A stretch of DNA of 64,000 nt. It comes from Platycnemis pennipes. Taxonomy: Eukaryota; Arthropoda; Insecta; Odonata; Platycnemididae. Below, piece by piece: positions 44,206-56,733 of this stretch. The notes under the pieces were generated by a model, which worked only from the letters and a program-made list of their open reading frames with translations, did no database searches and had not been told where the DNA came from. Position numbers and translations under genes: made by a program. Position 1 is the stretch's first letter, and each line of letters opens with the position of its first letter. The stretch lies in NCBI GenBank assembly GCA_933228895.1, contig OW121852.1, positions 129,389,544 through 129,453,543 on the forward strand, in the 5' to 3' direction.

Positions 44206-44767
44206 CGCTTTTTCTCGGGTCCCAAATCGATTGGCTGGGGCGTGGGGTCAGAGGTCGTCTCTCAGGTGCACATCTTGCGAGATGCCAGTGACGTGGAGGG
44301 GGGGGGGGGGGGGGGAGGAGGACTTCAACCGCCGGAAGTGCATGATGGGACCGGGAGGACAGGGTCGTTATCATTCCGCAGGAGGGCCTTCGCGTAATGG
44401 GCGCTATCACTGTTTGAGGCCAATGGCATCGGAGGCCTCCTCCCAGCTGAGGAGAGACCACTCACTCCCGTTCAAGGCCTCTCGGGCCCCATCTGGCCCC
44501 CAACCCCTCTCCACTCCCACAGTGAGGGACCACCGCCGCGGTCGGAGAGATAAAGCGACTTACACACTGTGTGTGCGCGCGATAGTGGGAATGAAGTCCA
44601 CGCTTGCTCTGCAAAGAACTGATGAATCACTGCCATCTAATCGCCCTTGTCGCTTCCAGGATACCATTCGTGACCCCTGATTGCTTCTCCCTTATTTGGC
44701 ATTAAGTGCAGACCCTAACTGTTCTACTTCCTCGAACAAAAAAAATTCCCCTCGCTCGAGAGGAATG
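44206..44767. other. GC-rich patch with long G run
   Basis: CpG-rich sequence with a G run of about 18 at 44298-44316. Overlapping frames (44231-44680 plus, 44461-44147 minus) have no recognised domain. It could be a promoter-type island. Confidence 0.35.
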
Positions 44768-45391
44768 TGAATGAGAATGTGATGAGAAGACAAAAGAGCG
44801 ATGTTACTTTTCACTAGTTAGGCCCCACCTTGAGCATGCAGCCAGTATGGGGCCCAAATGAATTAGGTTTGATCAGAGAACTAGACAGTGTGCAACGCAG
44901 AGCAGCTATGTTCGCTAAAAGGTGTTACGATAGGTTGAGTAGTATACCAGAATTAATAAAAGAATTAGCGTGGGAATAATTATCAGAGCGTAGGTTAAAG
45001 TACAGATTGAATCTATTAGAGAAATTTCAATCGGATAGCTTTTCTGAAGATGTTAGGCACATATTAGAAACACCAGCGTATTATGCTAGATTCGACCAGA
45101 TAAACAAGATTAGAGAGATAGATTGTTGTACTCATGGATTCAGAATGGCATTTTCCCCCGTACTATAAGAGAACAGAATAGGCAGTATAGCAAAGGTAAG
45201 GGAAATATTTTAGAGTAGTCTGTAGAGCATTATGCATGTGTTAACCCCTTAAATACTATATATACTAGCAATCTAGTTGCATGAGTCCCTATAGTTGCTT
45301 GTTTGGATGTTAGTAGTGCATGCTTGGTGATCTTCACCCCCTGCCACACACCCTCGCGGTGGTTTGCAGGGTTTCGTGTAGATGTATATGA
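44768..45391 (+). mobile_element. LINE family B, long 3' part (sense)
   Basis: The plus strand encodes, with stops, ELGLIRELDSVQRRAA, KRCYDRLSSIPELIKELAW, RLKYRLNLLEKFQSDSFSED, then ILETPAYYARFDQINKIREI. UTR follows, ending GTTTCGTGTAGATGTATATG. It gives the best view of the family B C-terminal domain together with 52135-52554. Confidence 0.85.
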
Positions 45392-46160
45392 GTTTGGTTC
45401 TCCGTTAGTTATCGAGAAATATTTCTTGATGTTGTCATCTGGAAGGAGCCCGTGGTTTTCGAAGTGGGAGTAAGTTTCCCAGTGCTTCCAGGAGCCAAGG
45501 TTGCACCGCAGCGTCTCAAATGAACTCCACCTCAAGACAAATTCCCGACATTCTAGGCAAGGTTGGAATCCAACGGACTTGGATCTGCATTCACCCTAAT
45601 GCAGTCGTTTTTAAAGGAGAACGCGTTTTTGGCCAATTCCACCTCCACTTACAATTTTGCCACCTCCAAGGTACAAGTCCTCGAAGAATTACTTTCGTAG
45701 TACTTCAAAAACGCAAAAAAAGATACGCAGCCTAGTGCGAGCAATGATTTCGTTCTTGGCATAGCCTCTTTTGACAGAAATACAGTGTAATGGGACGGAA
45801 TTCGCGAAAGGTCGTTCCGAATTTGGGCGGAACTCCGGACTCCAAGAGGCCCGGTAATGAGCATAAGAACAGAAATCTGAGCGCTAAAAATCCACCGCCG
45901 AACAGCCGGTAAAGTTAATATTATGGTGTCATCAGTGGTTCCTTACCTTATATATAGTGAGAGAATATATAGTGATGAAAAATCCAAATGGACGAGACAT
46001 TCGTAAAGAAATCGCTGGAGGGACAGAGATGACGACACAAATAGCCTGCACAGAAAAACAAGGATACTAAAAGTTTCGGGGGAATTCAGCCTCCTTCTGC
46101 AAAACAGTGGATGGAAGTTATTTCAATCTACTCTTCTGAAGAATTCTTGGTTAAAACTCT
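45392..46160. other. No recognised gene
   Basis: Short frames on both strands (45535-45230 minus, 45520-45735 plus) lack recognisable motifs. Sequence near 46000-46150 leads into the palindrome and may belong to the same Penelope-like element. Confidence 0.35.
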
Positions 46161-46164
46161 CGCG

Positions 46165-46360
46165 GGTCATTATAGATGTATGTTTGTTTTTCGGGTAAAC
46201 CTCGCGTTCTATATCAGGTGTGATACCTGACGTTTCGTGGCCGTTGCTGGTCACTTTATCAAAGGGAATCATTCCCTTTGATAAAGTGATGAAACGAAAC
46301 GCAGGTATCACACCTGGTATAGAACGCGGGGTACACCCGAAAAACTAACATACATCTTCT
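46165..46360. repeat. Palindrome of Penelope-like ends
   Basis: AGATGTATGTTTGTTTTTCG at the left mirrors CGAAAAACTAACATACATCT at the right, and TTCCCTTTGATAAAGTGA lies next to the centre (46270). The arms are about 95 bp. Each holds GAAACGTC or its decayed form and a GATAAAGTGACC box, as in pseudo-LTR ends of Penelope-like elements. Two such ends are joined head to head. Confidence 0.75.
46228..46268 (-). ncRNA. Decayed hammerhead-like motif
   Basis: The minus strand reads TTTGATAAA, GTGACC-loop-GGCCAC (5 of 6 pairs), GAAACGTC. The first core box differs from CTGATGA, so it is unlikely to cleave. Confidence 0.35.
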
Positions 46361-47435
46361 GAAGAAGTCGCGTGTCATCGTCTCTGTCTCTCCTGTGACT
46401 TTTTGTACTATGCATAAAACATGGACACTTTGAAGATAATATTGATAACATTTGCTTATACATGGTATTGAAATTGAGTTTACTTAAAGCTATGAGGACT
46501 TAGAACGAGCTTTTATTTTTCACTATATTTATTCAGTCAGTAATAAATAAATAACTGGGCGCTGTTGCTATTTGACATTCCCGCATGTGCCAAAGGTGTT
46601 CCGTTTCACTTAAGAGCATTAAGAGCTACGACGCGCGGATATGAATGGGAACGCCGTTTGGACGGTCGTGGCGAATCAATGGCGCGTGAAATGGAACACG
46701 ACCTTGGAATCACAGCTGACATTGATGAACGCTGTGATGAGTTGGATCCAAGGAGGATCCAAGGCTCCTTGGTTTGGAGGACGACCTCTGTTAAGGATTT
46801 TTCCTTACCTCACGTTGGCGTTGAATGCAGAGCCGTCGCAGGATGATCAATAGTTCTATTCTTATAAAGGTGCTCCTTTCGGAAATTTATGGGTGTGATC
46901 AGCTGAAAAACATTTCGATGGCTAAACTGGGGTTCTGTCCGTGAACACGTTAGATAAATGCTTTCCAACTCTCACACTCTCGGGTGGTCTAAACAAAAAA
47001 AACTTTTAGAAACGTCCGTTGGGAGTAGTGGGTTTAAAGTTATTCCATTATTCAGGAAAAGCATAGCAATTTTCTTTTATTTCAAGGACGACGCTTTTTG
47101 ACACGAAATAAATAGGAATCCCCTAAGATTTAGCTGTAAAAGTCTGTTATTATCATCACAGGGAAAGTACAGTCTATACTTATACTATATTGTCCGTACT
47201 TATGAAGCGTGATCTTAAAAATTTATTTAATGAAAATACCAAATAATTTTGATGGAATGAATAGAGCGTATTGCAATGTAGGTCTGAGGAGTTCCCTTTT
47301 GACGTGTGCCTTGATTAACCGATTACCGTCCATGATACCTCTCTTCAACGTTGCTATTCAATGCATCATATAAACATTGCTATAACCAAGCTGGCCCTTG
47401 AGTTACTCCAACTCGCGAATACATCGGTAGTTTGT
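46361..47435. other. No recognised gene
   Basis: Two overlapping plus frames at 46565-46853 (93 and 70 codons) are the only sizeable ones. They have no motif and no splice context I can support. Confidence 0.35.
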
Positions 47436-48047
47436 ATCTACATCTGCATAATACCCTGCAAGCCACCACAAAGGTGTGTGGCAGGAGGTGAATTCTCACC
47501 AAACATGCACTACATATCATGCATTTAAAAGGATTAATATTAATATATTAGTCTAAACGGCACTATTTAAAAAAATAAAATAAGCAGACTAAGCATGTAA
47601 AAACATGCTGTTAGTTGGGTTACCTTCAAGTCCTTATACCAACATGCAACTACCTATGCTATGCATTGATTCACTCGTATTGGACATATTTACCGCTATT
47701 CATATCCTTAATTGTACGAGGAAAAAAGGACATTTTGAATCTGTCAGTTCGGCAATCAAATTCTCTAATTTTGCAATTAGAGATCACCGACCTTCTCTAC
47801 ACACGTTCAAGTTCATTATTTAGACAGATTTCGTAGCGATCCCATACATATTCAAAATGAGGTCTAGCAAGGGAAAAGTAGCTGATTTCTAGTACATGTT
47901 CGTCACATTTACCCAATACTCTTTTGATGAATCCCAGTCTACGATTAGCTTGACCCATTATTTCACGTATGTGTTTACCCCAGGAAAGATCATGTGTCAG
48001 TCTTATTCCAAGATATTTTATGGATTCCACGTTTTTTAATTCATTAT
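47436..48047 (-). mobile_element. LINE family A, internally deleted
   Basis: Tail, terminal motif and UTR run to about 47780. The copy then jumps to the ELERV codons and continues to MESIKYLGIRLTHDLSWGKH (minus 48030-47797). About 350 bp of C-terminal codons are missing. Confidence 0.85.
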
Positions 48048-48940
48048 TATCTACTATTCATTAGTGTCTACTGTTGGATACGCCCCGTCAGGGAAACTAC
48101 GATCTGTATTGAACTGAGTATGAAAAGTGTTTCCCTCCCACAGTTCCGGATTGATAAGAATTTAGCCATTGAGGCGAGTTAAGTTATTCATGGCTAATTA
48201 TCGATTCAATTTGCGGGTGGGACGCGGATGAAAATTGAAAACCCCATCATAATTTCCAAAATTCCAGCTACTTGCCATCAATTATTTAATTCCAATTTAG
48301 GAAGGACTAATATATAAATAATAAGAAAGAAATAAATTTAATTTTATTCCAAAGTAAATCTTTACATTAGAAAAATGAAGCATTTTGATAGCCCCTAAGG
48401 TGTACCTGATGTGGGGCTACAATCTGTTTGACCATGTTGCATCAGAGGGTAAATTATAAAAATATTAATAAATATTCGTAGAAAACATAAATATAGCAAG
48501 AGAAGAGAGAAAAATAAAACAATATTTACTGTACAAAAACAAAAAAGTCGTAATTGCAATGTTCACCACACATAGCTGCGCAAAAAAACATACATACACA
48601 CTCACACATATACATACATGTAGTTAATATATGAATAAATAATACGCCTTTGTTTACATATAAATACATATACAAACATATTGTAACTCGTATACTTAAT
48701 ACAATGCACATACATCCATGAATATATCTAATTATTTAGCATAATATTATAGTTGTCTTCTTTACAATCAAAATACATTGAAATGCGTAAACAAATTTGA
48801 TATTTAGAAATTAATTTCTATATAGCATAAAACTTACCACATGGAGATAACTGAATAAAAGTTCAATGTCACTTATGCTTAATAACCAATTTTTTACCTC
48901 TAGCAAACATTTTCTGGTGTTTTTTTCTTTTTTTTTTGTA
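48048..48940. other. AT-rich, no recognised feature
   Basis: It contains CATACA/CACACA-rich simple sequence at about 48588-48690. No supported gene. Confidence 0.4.
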
Positions 48941-49041
48941 ACATCGGGGATAAATTTCAATATTTTTGGCTGAATGTAAAGAAAACATCTTAGATGTTTC
49001 CTTCATATGCAGCCAAAAATATTTAATTTTATCTCCGATGT
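48941..49041. repeat. 101-nt near-perfect hairpin
   Basis: ACATCGGGGATAAA...AAAACATCT faces AGATGTTTCC...ATCTCCGATGT with almost no loop. About 85 percent of positions pair, including the uninterrupted block ATATTTTTGGCTG. It is a small MITE or a hairpin RNA precursor. Confidence 0.8.
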
Positions 49042-50154
49042 GGACTGGAATAGGACTGATGTGAAAGCGGGCGAAACTTTCGAGCACAAATGCCTGCAAA
49101 TACCTCTTTCCTACCTCGAATTCTCTCTCTTTGCGCTGAGTTGCCGACGATTTTCAACGGTGTCTTTGACCGCGGAGATTTGCACTGAATTGACGCGCGT
49201 GTTTGCCCTTGTGCACATCCCTGCTTCATTTCTTCTCAGGGTCTTGTGTCAGTGGTTGCAAGTGGACTTCAATGTCAATTTAATTGCACTTCCTTCTTTT
49301 TCAGCGGGAATTGTAGAGAAATTATGCGCCTTGTTCAGTCATTAGGAGATTAATCGTGGATTTTGGGAATAACACGAATCATTTTTTTTCACCGCGAGTG
49401 AGAAATGTTAAGCAGCCTAAATGAGTGACTTCGGATTTATACGCGCTGGATGGACGTTAGGTATCTACGTGCCATAATTATTTCTACGCCTTTAATACCT
49501 GTGGTTTTGTCATTTTTTCTACATCATTTTCGCATAATCATATCAAATAATCAATTCTCAATGCTCAAAAGGTACCTGTGAAATGTTCATCGTGTGTTGG
49601 CAATAGGAAAAACAAGAATGGTGTCGTTTGCCATATTTTTAATTGCCGAATCAGATAGAGTTTGTAAAATAATGAGACCCTTATTTTACCGTTTTTTGAT
49701 CCGTAAATTAGTTCTCGTTATAAGCCGCGAAAAACTAATGTTTACAAGACTTTCGGAAAAGTGGGCGTGTATGTGACCTCATACGTCATCCACTTTGTCC
49801 AATCATAACTGAGTCCGCGAAGCTGCTTCGCCTTATCGCAATGGGAGGGACACACAGCTGACTATGCCAATGGATGCGGTTGCGACAGGATCTGTGGAGG
49901 AGATCTTCCGCCCTCGCCTCCGCTCCCCTCCCTTTCACTCAAGAAAGTCAAGGACTGGAGGTGGATACCGTAGATATCCTTAACGCAACTCGTTTGCTGG
50001 GCGTCACCTTTTGCTTACTTTAATTTTTAAATTTTGAGTGAATACTGGCTAATAGATTAATTTTTTTCACAAAATATCAATTTTAGTTTCCATTTAACGA
50101 TTTAGTGTACAAAATTGCGATTTCGGTTCCGAGTAAACGCCCCCATTGTTATCA
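49042..50154. other. No supported gene; promoter-like patch near 49780
   Basis: A 112-codon plus frame (49007-49345) begins in the hairpin and has no motif. Around 49775-49805 a TACGTCATCC half-CRE and CCAAT precede a GC-richer stretch to 49995, which could be regulatory. Confidence 0.3.
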
Positions 50155-50662
50155 ATGTATACCAGTCTATTAAATGAATTAAATTGGGAATCATTGTCAG
50201 ATCGCAGGTTGAAATTTAGACTTGATCTCTTAAACAAATCCCGAGACCATTTTTTCAGTTATGATGTTAAAAATATTTTGTGAACCCCAACTTACAATGG
50301 TAGACTGGACCATAATCACAAAATTAGAGAAATTGATTGCTAAACTGACGGATTCAAAATGTCTTTTTTTCCTCGTACAATTAGGGATATGAATAGCGGT
50401 AAAAATATCCAATACGAGTGTAGTAATGGATAACATTAATAGCTGCAAGTTGGTATAAGGACTTGAACCTAACCCAACTAACAGCATGTTTTTGCATGTT
50501 TGCTTTGCTTTTTTTATCTTTTTTTTTAATAGTGTAGTTTTGAACAGTACCTATATAAGTACTGATCATTTTTTATGCATCATATGTAGTGCATATTGGG
50601 TGAGAATCCACCCCCTGCCGCTGACATTTATGGTGGCTTTCAGGGTATGATGTAGATGTATA
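50155..50662 (+). mobile_element. LINE family A, 3' end (sense)
   Basis: It runs from the SLLNELNWESLSDRRLKFRLD codons through the UTR to GGTATGATGTAGATGTATAT. The reading frame has a stop at TD*DV-type changes. Confidence 0.85.
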
Positions 50663-51650
50663 TCTCAGTTCCGGAAGCTTCTTGTTGCACATCAATTTTT
50701 GTATCGCAGGGAGTGAAGAACTCCTGAGGTACCTATTTAGCTTCGACACAGGTTTCTTCCAACATGTGCTTACCATCGTTGCCGAGCTATTGCCACCGTA
50801 CTCTGCGTCCAATTATTGGTGATTGGCGAGGTCTCGTATGCATTTTGAGAGGACGCCGCATATTGGCAGTTCAGTGCTGGGAAATTTCCCACGATTCTTT
50901 AACTCTCGTTTTCTTTTTCGGTCTTGGCTTGTGCTTTCTTAAAGTAATACTTAAATGTGTACTGATACTTTCTCTGCTGTTCTTCCACCTTTTAAATAAA
51001 TTCTGCTGGTGCCTAGGTTAGCACCTCACATGGCATGACCACTCTTACACCGCTAGTTTTCGTCCCTCTTTGGATGACGAGGATGCTCTCTTAGTTAGTC
51101 TTACTTTAAGGTAAAATAAGTTATGTAGCGCGAAATAATATATAATATAATACCTTAATTACTCCAACTAGTTATAAACAATGCGAGTAAAAATTAAAAT
51201 CTGGAGCTTTAGGTGAGCCCTAAGATTTTTTTCTGTTGGTGGGGTCACCTTCAAAATATGGAGCAATACTAGCAAGCTCACAAAATTGGTCTCAACTTGG
51301 AAAATATGGAACAAAACATGTTACAGAAATATAATATACAAAGTAAAACAAAAACAAAGGATATATATTGTAAACAACCTCAAAAAATTCCTCCACAATC
51401 ATGTTTTCTCTTGTAAATAACTAAAGTTTCACCTGCTTCATAAACTTTTGATGTTTGTGTTAACTTGGATTCTCTGTGGCAAGCTATTGAAAATTTTGGG
51501 CCCCAAGTAAAGAAATTTTCTCTTGAATCGGGATATATTTGGTTTGGGTACAACGTAAGAAATGTTAGTCCTCAGGTTACAAGAGTGAGGCTTATCCAAG
51601 ACTTAAGGGTTATTTCCAATACGAATTTAGAATAGTCTAAGCACCTTTTT
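50663..51650. other. No recognised feature
   Basis: A frame of 85 codons at 50764-51021 is hydrophobic at its end but lacks any recognised domain. The rest is AT-rich. Confidence 0.35.
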
Positions 51651-51762
51651 TGAGACCCTATAGTTGCTTGTTTGCATATCAAGAGTGCATGCTTGGTGAT
51701 CTTCACCCCCTGCCACACACCCTCGCGGTGGCTTGCAGCGTATCGTGTAAATGTAGATGTAA
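51651..51762 (+). mobile_element. LINE family B, 3' terminus
   Basis: Sense UTR end with the CACACCCTCGCGGTGGCTTG motif and a TAAATGTAGATGTAAATG tail. Confidence 0.85.
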
Positions 51763-52020
51763 ATGCAAAGTTGTCTTAAGGGGAATATCTGCAGGCCCAC
51801 GAATATTGGGAAAGAGGGTGAGCGATGACCTACTCTGGCTGTTGATCGTACGATTGCTTTAATAGCTTCAACGGTAGGAACTTCTTAAAAACTAATTGCT
51901 TCAATATGTGTCAATTTTTACCGTTACTATATTCATATTTCGTGAATTTCAATAAGACTTGTAAATAGTTCTTCAGTCAACCTTCAATTTACAGCATCGT
52001 ATTTTCCCACAACTATGTTC

Positions 52021-52556
52021 TACATCTACATCTACATCTACACGATACCCTGCAAGCCCCCGCGAGGGTGTGTGGCAGGGGGTGAAGGTCACCAAGCATT
52101 CACTACTAGCATGCAAGCAAGCAACTAAAGGGTCTCATGCAACTAGATTGTTAGTATCTATAGTATTTGAGGGGTTAATACATGCATCATGCACTACAGA
52201 ATACTCTAAAATATTTCCCCTACCTATCCCTTTCCTATGCTGCCTATTCTGTTCTCTTATAGTACGGGGGAAAAATGCCATTTTGAATCTATCTGTACGA
52301 CAATCTATCTCTCTAATCTTATTTATCTGGTCGAATCTAGCATAATACGCTGGTGTTTTCAATATGTGCCTAACATCTTCAGTAAAGCTATCCGATTGAA
52401 ATTTCTGCAATAGATTAAATCGGAACTTTAATCTACGCTCTGATAATGATTCCCACCCTAATTCTTGTATTAATTCTGATACACTACTCAACCTATCGTA
52501 ACACCTTTTGACGAACCTAGCTGCTCTACGCTGCACACTGTCTAGTTCTCGCATGT
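52021..52556 (-). mobile_element. LINE family B, 3' end with open C-terminal frame
   Basis: A four-unit (TCTACA) tail complement, then GCAAGCCCCCGCGAGGGTGT and UTR. The open minus frame 52554-52135 encodes LDSVQRRAARFVKRCYDRLS, ELIQELGWESLSERRLKF and TPAYYARFDQINKIREIDC. It is the best-preserved family B copy here, truncated at 52556. Confidence 0.9.
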
Positions 52557-53845
52557 TTACGCATGCGGATAGCTGTCGTCAATTGTGATATTAGTATTTC
52601 ACAGCGGAGAGTCTTGTACCCCGCACTCTACCCTAAAGTCGAATCTTGACCTCAATCGCTCCTTTATTACGTAATAAACACCCTTATACTGAACCCGGTA
52701 TTTATTTTTCTTAATTGTCGAGGGTTCTCTGCTGTAGACTTCATTGGTATTCACTCGGAGGCAGTTTTCTTACCGATTGTGGGAGTTAAACAACAAGTCC
52801 TGTGCTCTTTTCCTCACTCGTTTTATTGATTCTCACACCACTGCCTACCCTGCTGCTTCATTTCCTTAACCCTTAAGTAGGCGCACCTTGTTTTGTGACG
52901 TAAGTGGGCGCGTGGGGTCTTTTAATACCCAATTGGGAATTGTTTATAATTTTACCACATTTGTTGACAAACGTTGTAGTTTTTCAAACTAGGTGTCAGG
53001 AGCTGTATAAATTAATATACTTATCTTTAATTTTGTTCTTACAGTATAGATACCTAATATTATCTAATTTTTCTGATTGCTAATTTCACTATATATTGGA
53101 TGAACAAGCCATATTTTTATTGCTAACAGGTCCTTTAAACATTTAAAAATTATTCAGCGTAGTATTTTGAATAATTTACACTTTATTTGGCTGGAAATCA
53201 TTCAAGTAAATAATTAATTGTTTCACAGCAAATATTTCTGTCATAGGTTTCATTTGTTTCTCTGAATATTTCACCATATAGTTCAGGGAATAGTTCATCA
53301 TTCTCCAAATATATACTTAAATTTCGAATATATTTCAATGTTGGCATCAAGCTGGTCACCGATAAACAATATATATGAAAACGACACAAATTTAATAGTA
53401 AAACTCATAATGCAATAAATAAATAAATGCTTTGTGTACATACCATGGGTGGAAGAAGGGAATTCATCGTATTTTATAGTTATACCTTGGTTACTTCGAG
53501 TAGATTCAAAGATTACTTTCTCACGTTTGAAATTGTTCACCTTCGAAGCACTGCTCGCTGGTGCGGGAGAGAGGAAACAGATATGGGCTCGAGCAAAAAT
53601 TAAGTCACAAGCTTAGAAGGGGAAGAGGTCGCCTTAACACCTAACATGTAAGTAACGAGGGTTTGGGGGATTCACCCAAAGTAACGTAGTTGCTACAATT
53701 CGACTGTTCAAGTTTCTAACTCGTTAACATCGCTTCGTCAATATAACATTGTATAACGCGCGTAGTGATTCAGCCGAAGCTTTTACTTGATGTAATTGAA
53801 CCCCTGCCTCTACAGTGTAGAACGTCTTTATTATCGAATCGAATC
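52557..53845. other. No recognised feature
   Basis: AT-rich sequence with several frames of 60-80 codons on the minus strand (53198-53540) and no motif. Confidence 0.4.
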
Positions 53846-53905
53846 TATTCAAAGTAATACCCTGCGAGCCACCACAAGGGTGTGTGGCAGGGCATGCATG
53901 GTCAC
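53846..53905 (-). mobile_element. LINE tail motif, family A type
   Basis: AATACCCTGCGAGCCACCAC and AAGGGTGTGTGGCAGGG without a GTAGAT repeat. About 60 bp. Confidence 0.65.
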
Positions 53906-55045
53906 AAAATTTTAACCATCTCGCGAGTTAAGTAACGACCTCGTGACCAGCGCTTCAGTCGGAAATGTTGGGTGGAAAGAGGACAATTCAGACGAGTGCG
54001 GAACCTGGTGACCACGGAGCACTGAAATTGTCACGTAAGCAGGGCACGTCTGGTCTAAAAATACCCAAAGCGCTGAAAAATATTTTTACGTGAAATTTAT
54101 CACAGCAATAATATGATTTTTTATTTAACGGCACCATATATTTTTTCTAGGAAGTGACTGAAAAGTTCTTATTCCAGCATGTTTTATGGGATAAGATATT
54201 GCGTTTGCTAAACCCTTGGGGCCTTTAAACGACCCCTTGGGCCTACTTCAGGCTAAAACTATCCTCGGTTGTGGAGATCTTCCTGTGACGAGCAAGGGAG
54301 ATAGCTCAAGTGTGAGCGACACCTTGCAGAGGCTTGTAACTTGACCAGAACCCTCTGGAGGACCGCAGAGTGACGGGGACATTCTCGGCAGTTTATGAAA
54401 ACGAATCGTCCGTAAGGCGGGATCGCTAATGCAAGCGAACACTTGATATTAGATATGTAGGTGTCGAATTATATACCAACTTGTTTACGCGATGGAATTA
54501 AAGCAGTCAGAAAGGTATAAAAGAGCAAGGAAGATTCGTTATGTGGTGGAACGGGGGGCCAAGGACTGTCCCGAAGTGAGATTTTGCTCGTATTCTACGA
54601 CGCTTAGTAAAAAAAAATGAAATTTTCTTCCTTCCAGATTTCTACGCTGCACAGTTGCTAGGAATATTTGACACAAGCCTTGTCTTGGTGAAAGAATGAG
54701 ATTGTTATGACCAACAAATGATTGTAGAGTAAGTATAATAAAGAGGGCTCACCGCATGGGGCAAAACTTTTATTCATTTTGGACCTAGTACTGGAAGGTT
54801 TCCACAGATCCATAGATTGTGTGGTAGGAACTTTTCGAGTTACATAACAAAACGATATCCATCGCTTCCATTGCTTTCGTTTTTCGAATCAAATCAAGTG
54901 GCACATAACATATGCCATTGTTGTAGTGTTGCTATTTTACTATAATGGCGCGATATGCCTTTACCTAACGTCAATAGTCACATGAATAAGTAAAAATTTC
55001 TCGCACTAATAAAGTAAACATATCTTGTCACAGAGGGATAATAAC
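53906..55045. other. No recognised feature
   Basis: No supported gene, RNA or repeat terminus. Confidence 0.35.
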
Positions 55046-55200
55046 AAACGTGGAATCCATTAAATATCTTCGAATAAGACTGACACAATCTTTCCTGGGG
55101 TAAACACTTACGTGAAATAATGGGTTAAGCTATTCGTCGGATTCATCAAAGGAGTATTGGGTAAATTTGACGAACATGTACGAGAACTACTTTTCCCTTG
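55046..55200 (+). mobile_element. LINE family A, internal ORF2 fragment
   Basis: Sense codons equivalent to VESIKYLGIRLTHDLSWGKH through GKFDEHVRE and YFS, with frame breaks. It has no 3' end, so it is a rearranged or truncated copy. Confidence 0.75.
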
Positions 55201-55724
55201 TAACTATACAGTAGTTTGTTATTGGCAATCCAGAGGACTCTGGTTTGTCTATGTCTATGATATGACTCGGGTTACGAAACCTTCCAAAATCTCTTGGATT
55301 TGGTCACTTGATCATTTTGGTAACAGAATGCTATATCAAATGAACGTGTTCTCTCAATAGGTATTGGTGCCTAAAGCTAGGAATTACATTCTCTTCATGC
55401 GTGCTTTGCTTAAAACACTTTGGGATGTCTCTGGTTTTCTCGTGAGCCCCGGAAACGACGGAAATTTAATTAATCTTGAGAGATCTTCTAGGCAAGATTA
55501 GTGCCCTGTAAAAACCTCTGATATTTAAATCTACATTATAATAAATTAATAATTTTAACCTTAGGCATTCGGCTAAAAAATATCTGCTAACTTTATTACT
55601 TTGACATCACTAGTTTGAAGATCACTTTTAGGGAGCATTTTCATAGCTCTTTATAACAATGAGCAAATAGCCGTGTCTCGTGTTACACTGAATAGCGAAG
55701 GGTTCGGAAGATATAAAGTTGGCT
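55201..55724. other. No recognised feature
   Basis: Short interval without recognisable elements. Confidence 0.35.
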
Positions 55725-56006
55725 AGGGTAGTCTAAAGTGCATGATGTATGTTTGAGCATTACTAACAAATTAATGATAGAGCAATGCCGATGAATATAT
55801 GTAGGCTAATGCTTATCTAACCCGAAATCAATTCATTAATGTGTAGTTACTTACCACCTAGTTCCACGAAACCCTTATATCTAACATCTCTCCATGAAGT
55901 AGCAGTATAATAGCTTTTATTTGCATGTGAGAAGTGCATGTTTGGTGATCTTCACCCCCTGCCTCACACCCTAGTGGTGACTCGCATGGTATTACGTAGA
56001 TGTTGA
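55725..56006 (+). mobile_element. LINE family B-like, 3' UTR (sense)
   Basis: TAGGGTAGTCTAAAGTGCAT begins the recognisable UTR. The end is CTCACACCCTAGTGGTGACT and GGTATTACGTAGATG. It is diverged. Confidence 0.7.
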
Positions 56007-56472
56007 GTTAGTGGTGCTTAGTGCAATGGATACTTGCAGTCAGTCCATAGCGAATGTTACTCATCAATCTGTGACTGAGCTGCTACTGGAAAATTGGTCC
56101 AGCGGATAGGTTGGAATATATTTAAACTATTAGGCTACTAATCTCTCTCTGTCGTTAAGCTTTGAAAACAGCGCTATACCATTTTACTGGATCGAATGAG
56201 TTAAATTTAAAGATGAAGTTCTGAATGTTGGACATACAATCGTCTTTGCTCTCCAATTTATTATCTTTTTTTGGGGCGCCTTAGTGTATATGTCATGGGT
56301 TTCAATTCTAGCAAGTTATTGCTTGAATTATCGTGATTAATGATTCAGGGTTGTGAAGGTTGGCTAGGAAAAGCAATATTAATTGGTCATCTGAATACGT
56401 TTTTACCATGCAAATAAAAATGGAAAACACGTATTCAATATCATGACTACTAGAAGAGGAGGCAGTCACTTC
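56007..56472. other. No recognised feature
   Basis: An 87-codon minus frame (56571-56308) overlaps a LINE tail and has no motif. Confidence 0.35.
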
Positions 56473-56598
56473 TACATCTACACGGTACCCTGCAAGCCAC
56501 TGCGAGGGTGTGTGGCTGGGGGTGAAAATCACCACTATTGGCACATGCACTACTGACATGCAAACAAGCAACTATAGGGTCTCATGCACCTCATGCAG
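56473..56598 (-). mobile_element. LINE family B, 3' terminus
   Basis: CTACATCTACACGGTACCCT, GCAAGCCACTGCGAGGGTGT and about 80 bp of UTR. Confidence 0.8.
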
Positions 56599-56680
56599 TC
56601 GGTTGGGTCCTCATCCGAAAGGTTTACTTCTCGTTGTTTGATACTCGAGTGACATCGAGGATGAAAACTGACGTGGGGCT

Positions 56681-56733
56681 CATCTACGTCTACATATTAC
56701 CCTTCAAGCCACAGCAAGAGTGTGTGGCAAGGG
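56681..56733 (-). mobile_element. LINE tail motif only
   Basis: CATCTACGTCTACATATTAC followed by CCTTCAAGCCACAGCAAGAG. A diverged terminal scrap. Confidence 0.6.

Noticed and set aside
44231..44680. 149-codon plus frame
   Set aside because: GC-biased composition with a poly-G stretch and no domain or splice evidence.
46565..46853. Two overlapping plus frames as an exon
   Set aside because: Neither frame has a motif or convincing splice sites; they could not be told from chance.
49007..49345. 112-codon plus frame
   Set aside because: Starts within a hairpin repeat, no recognisable domain, composition like noncoding DNA.
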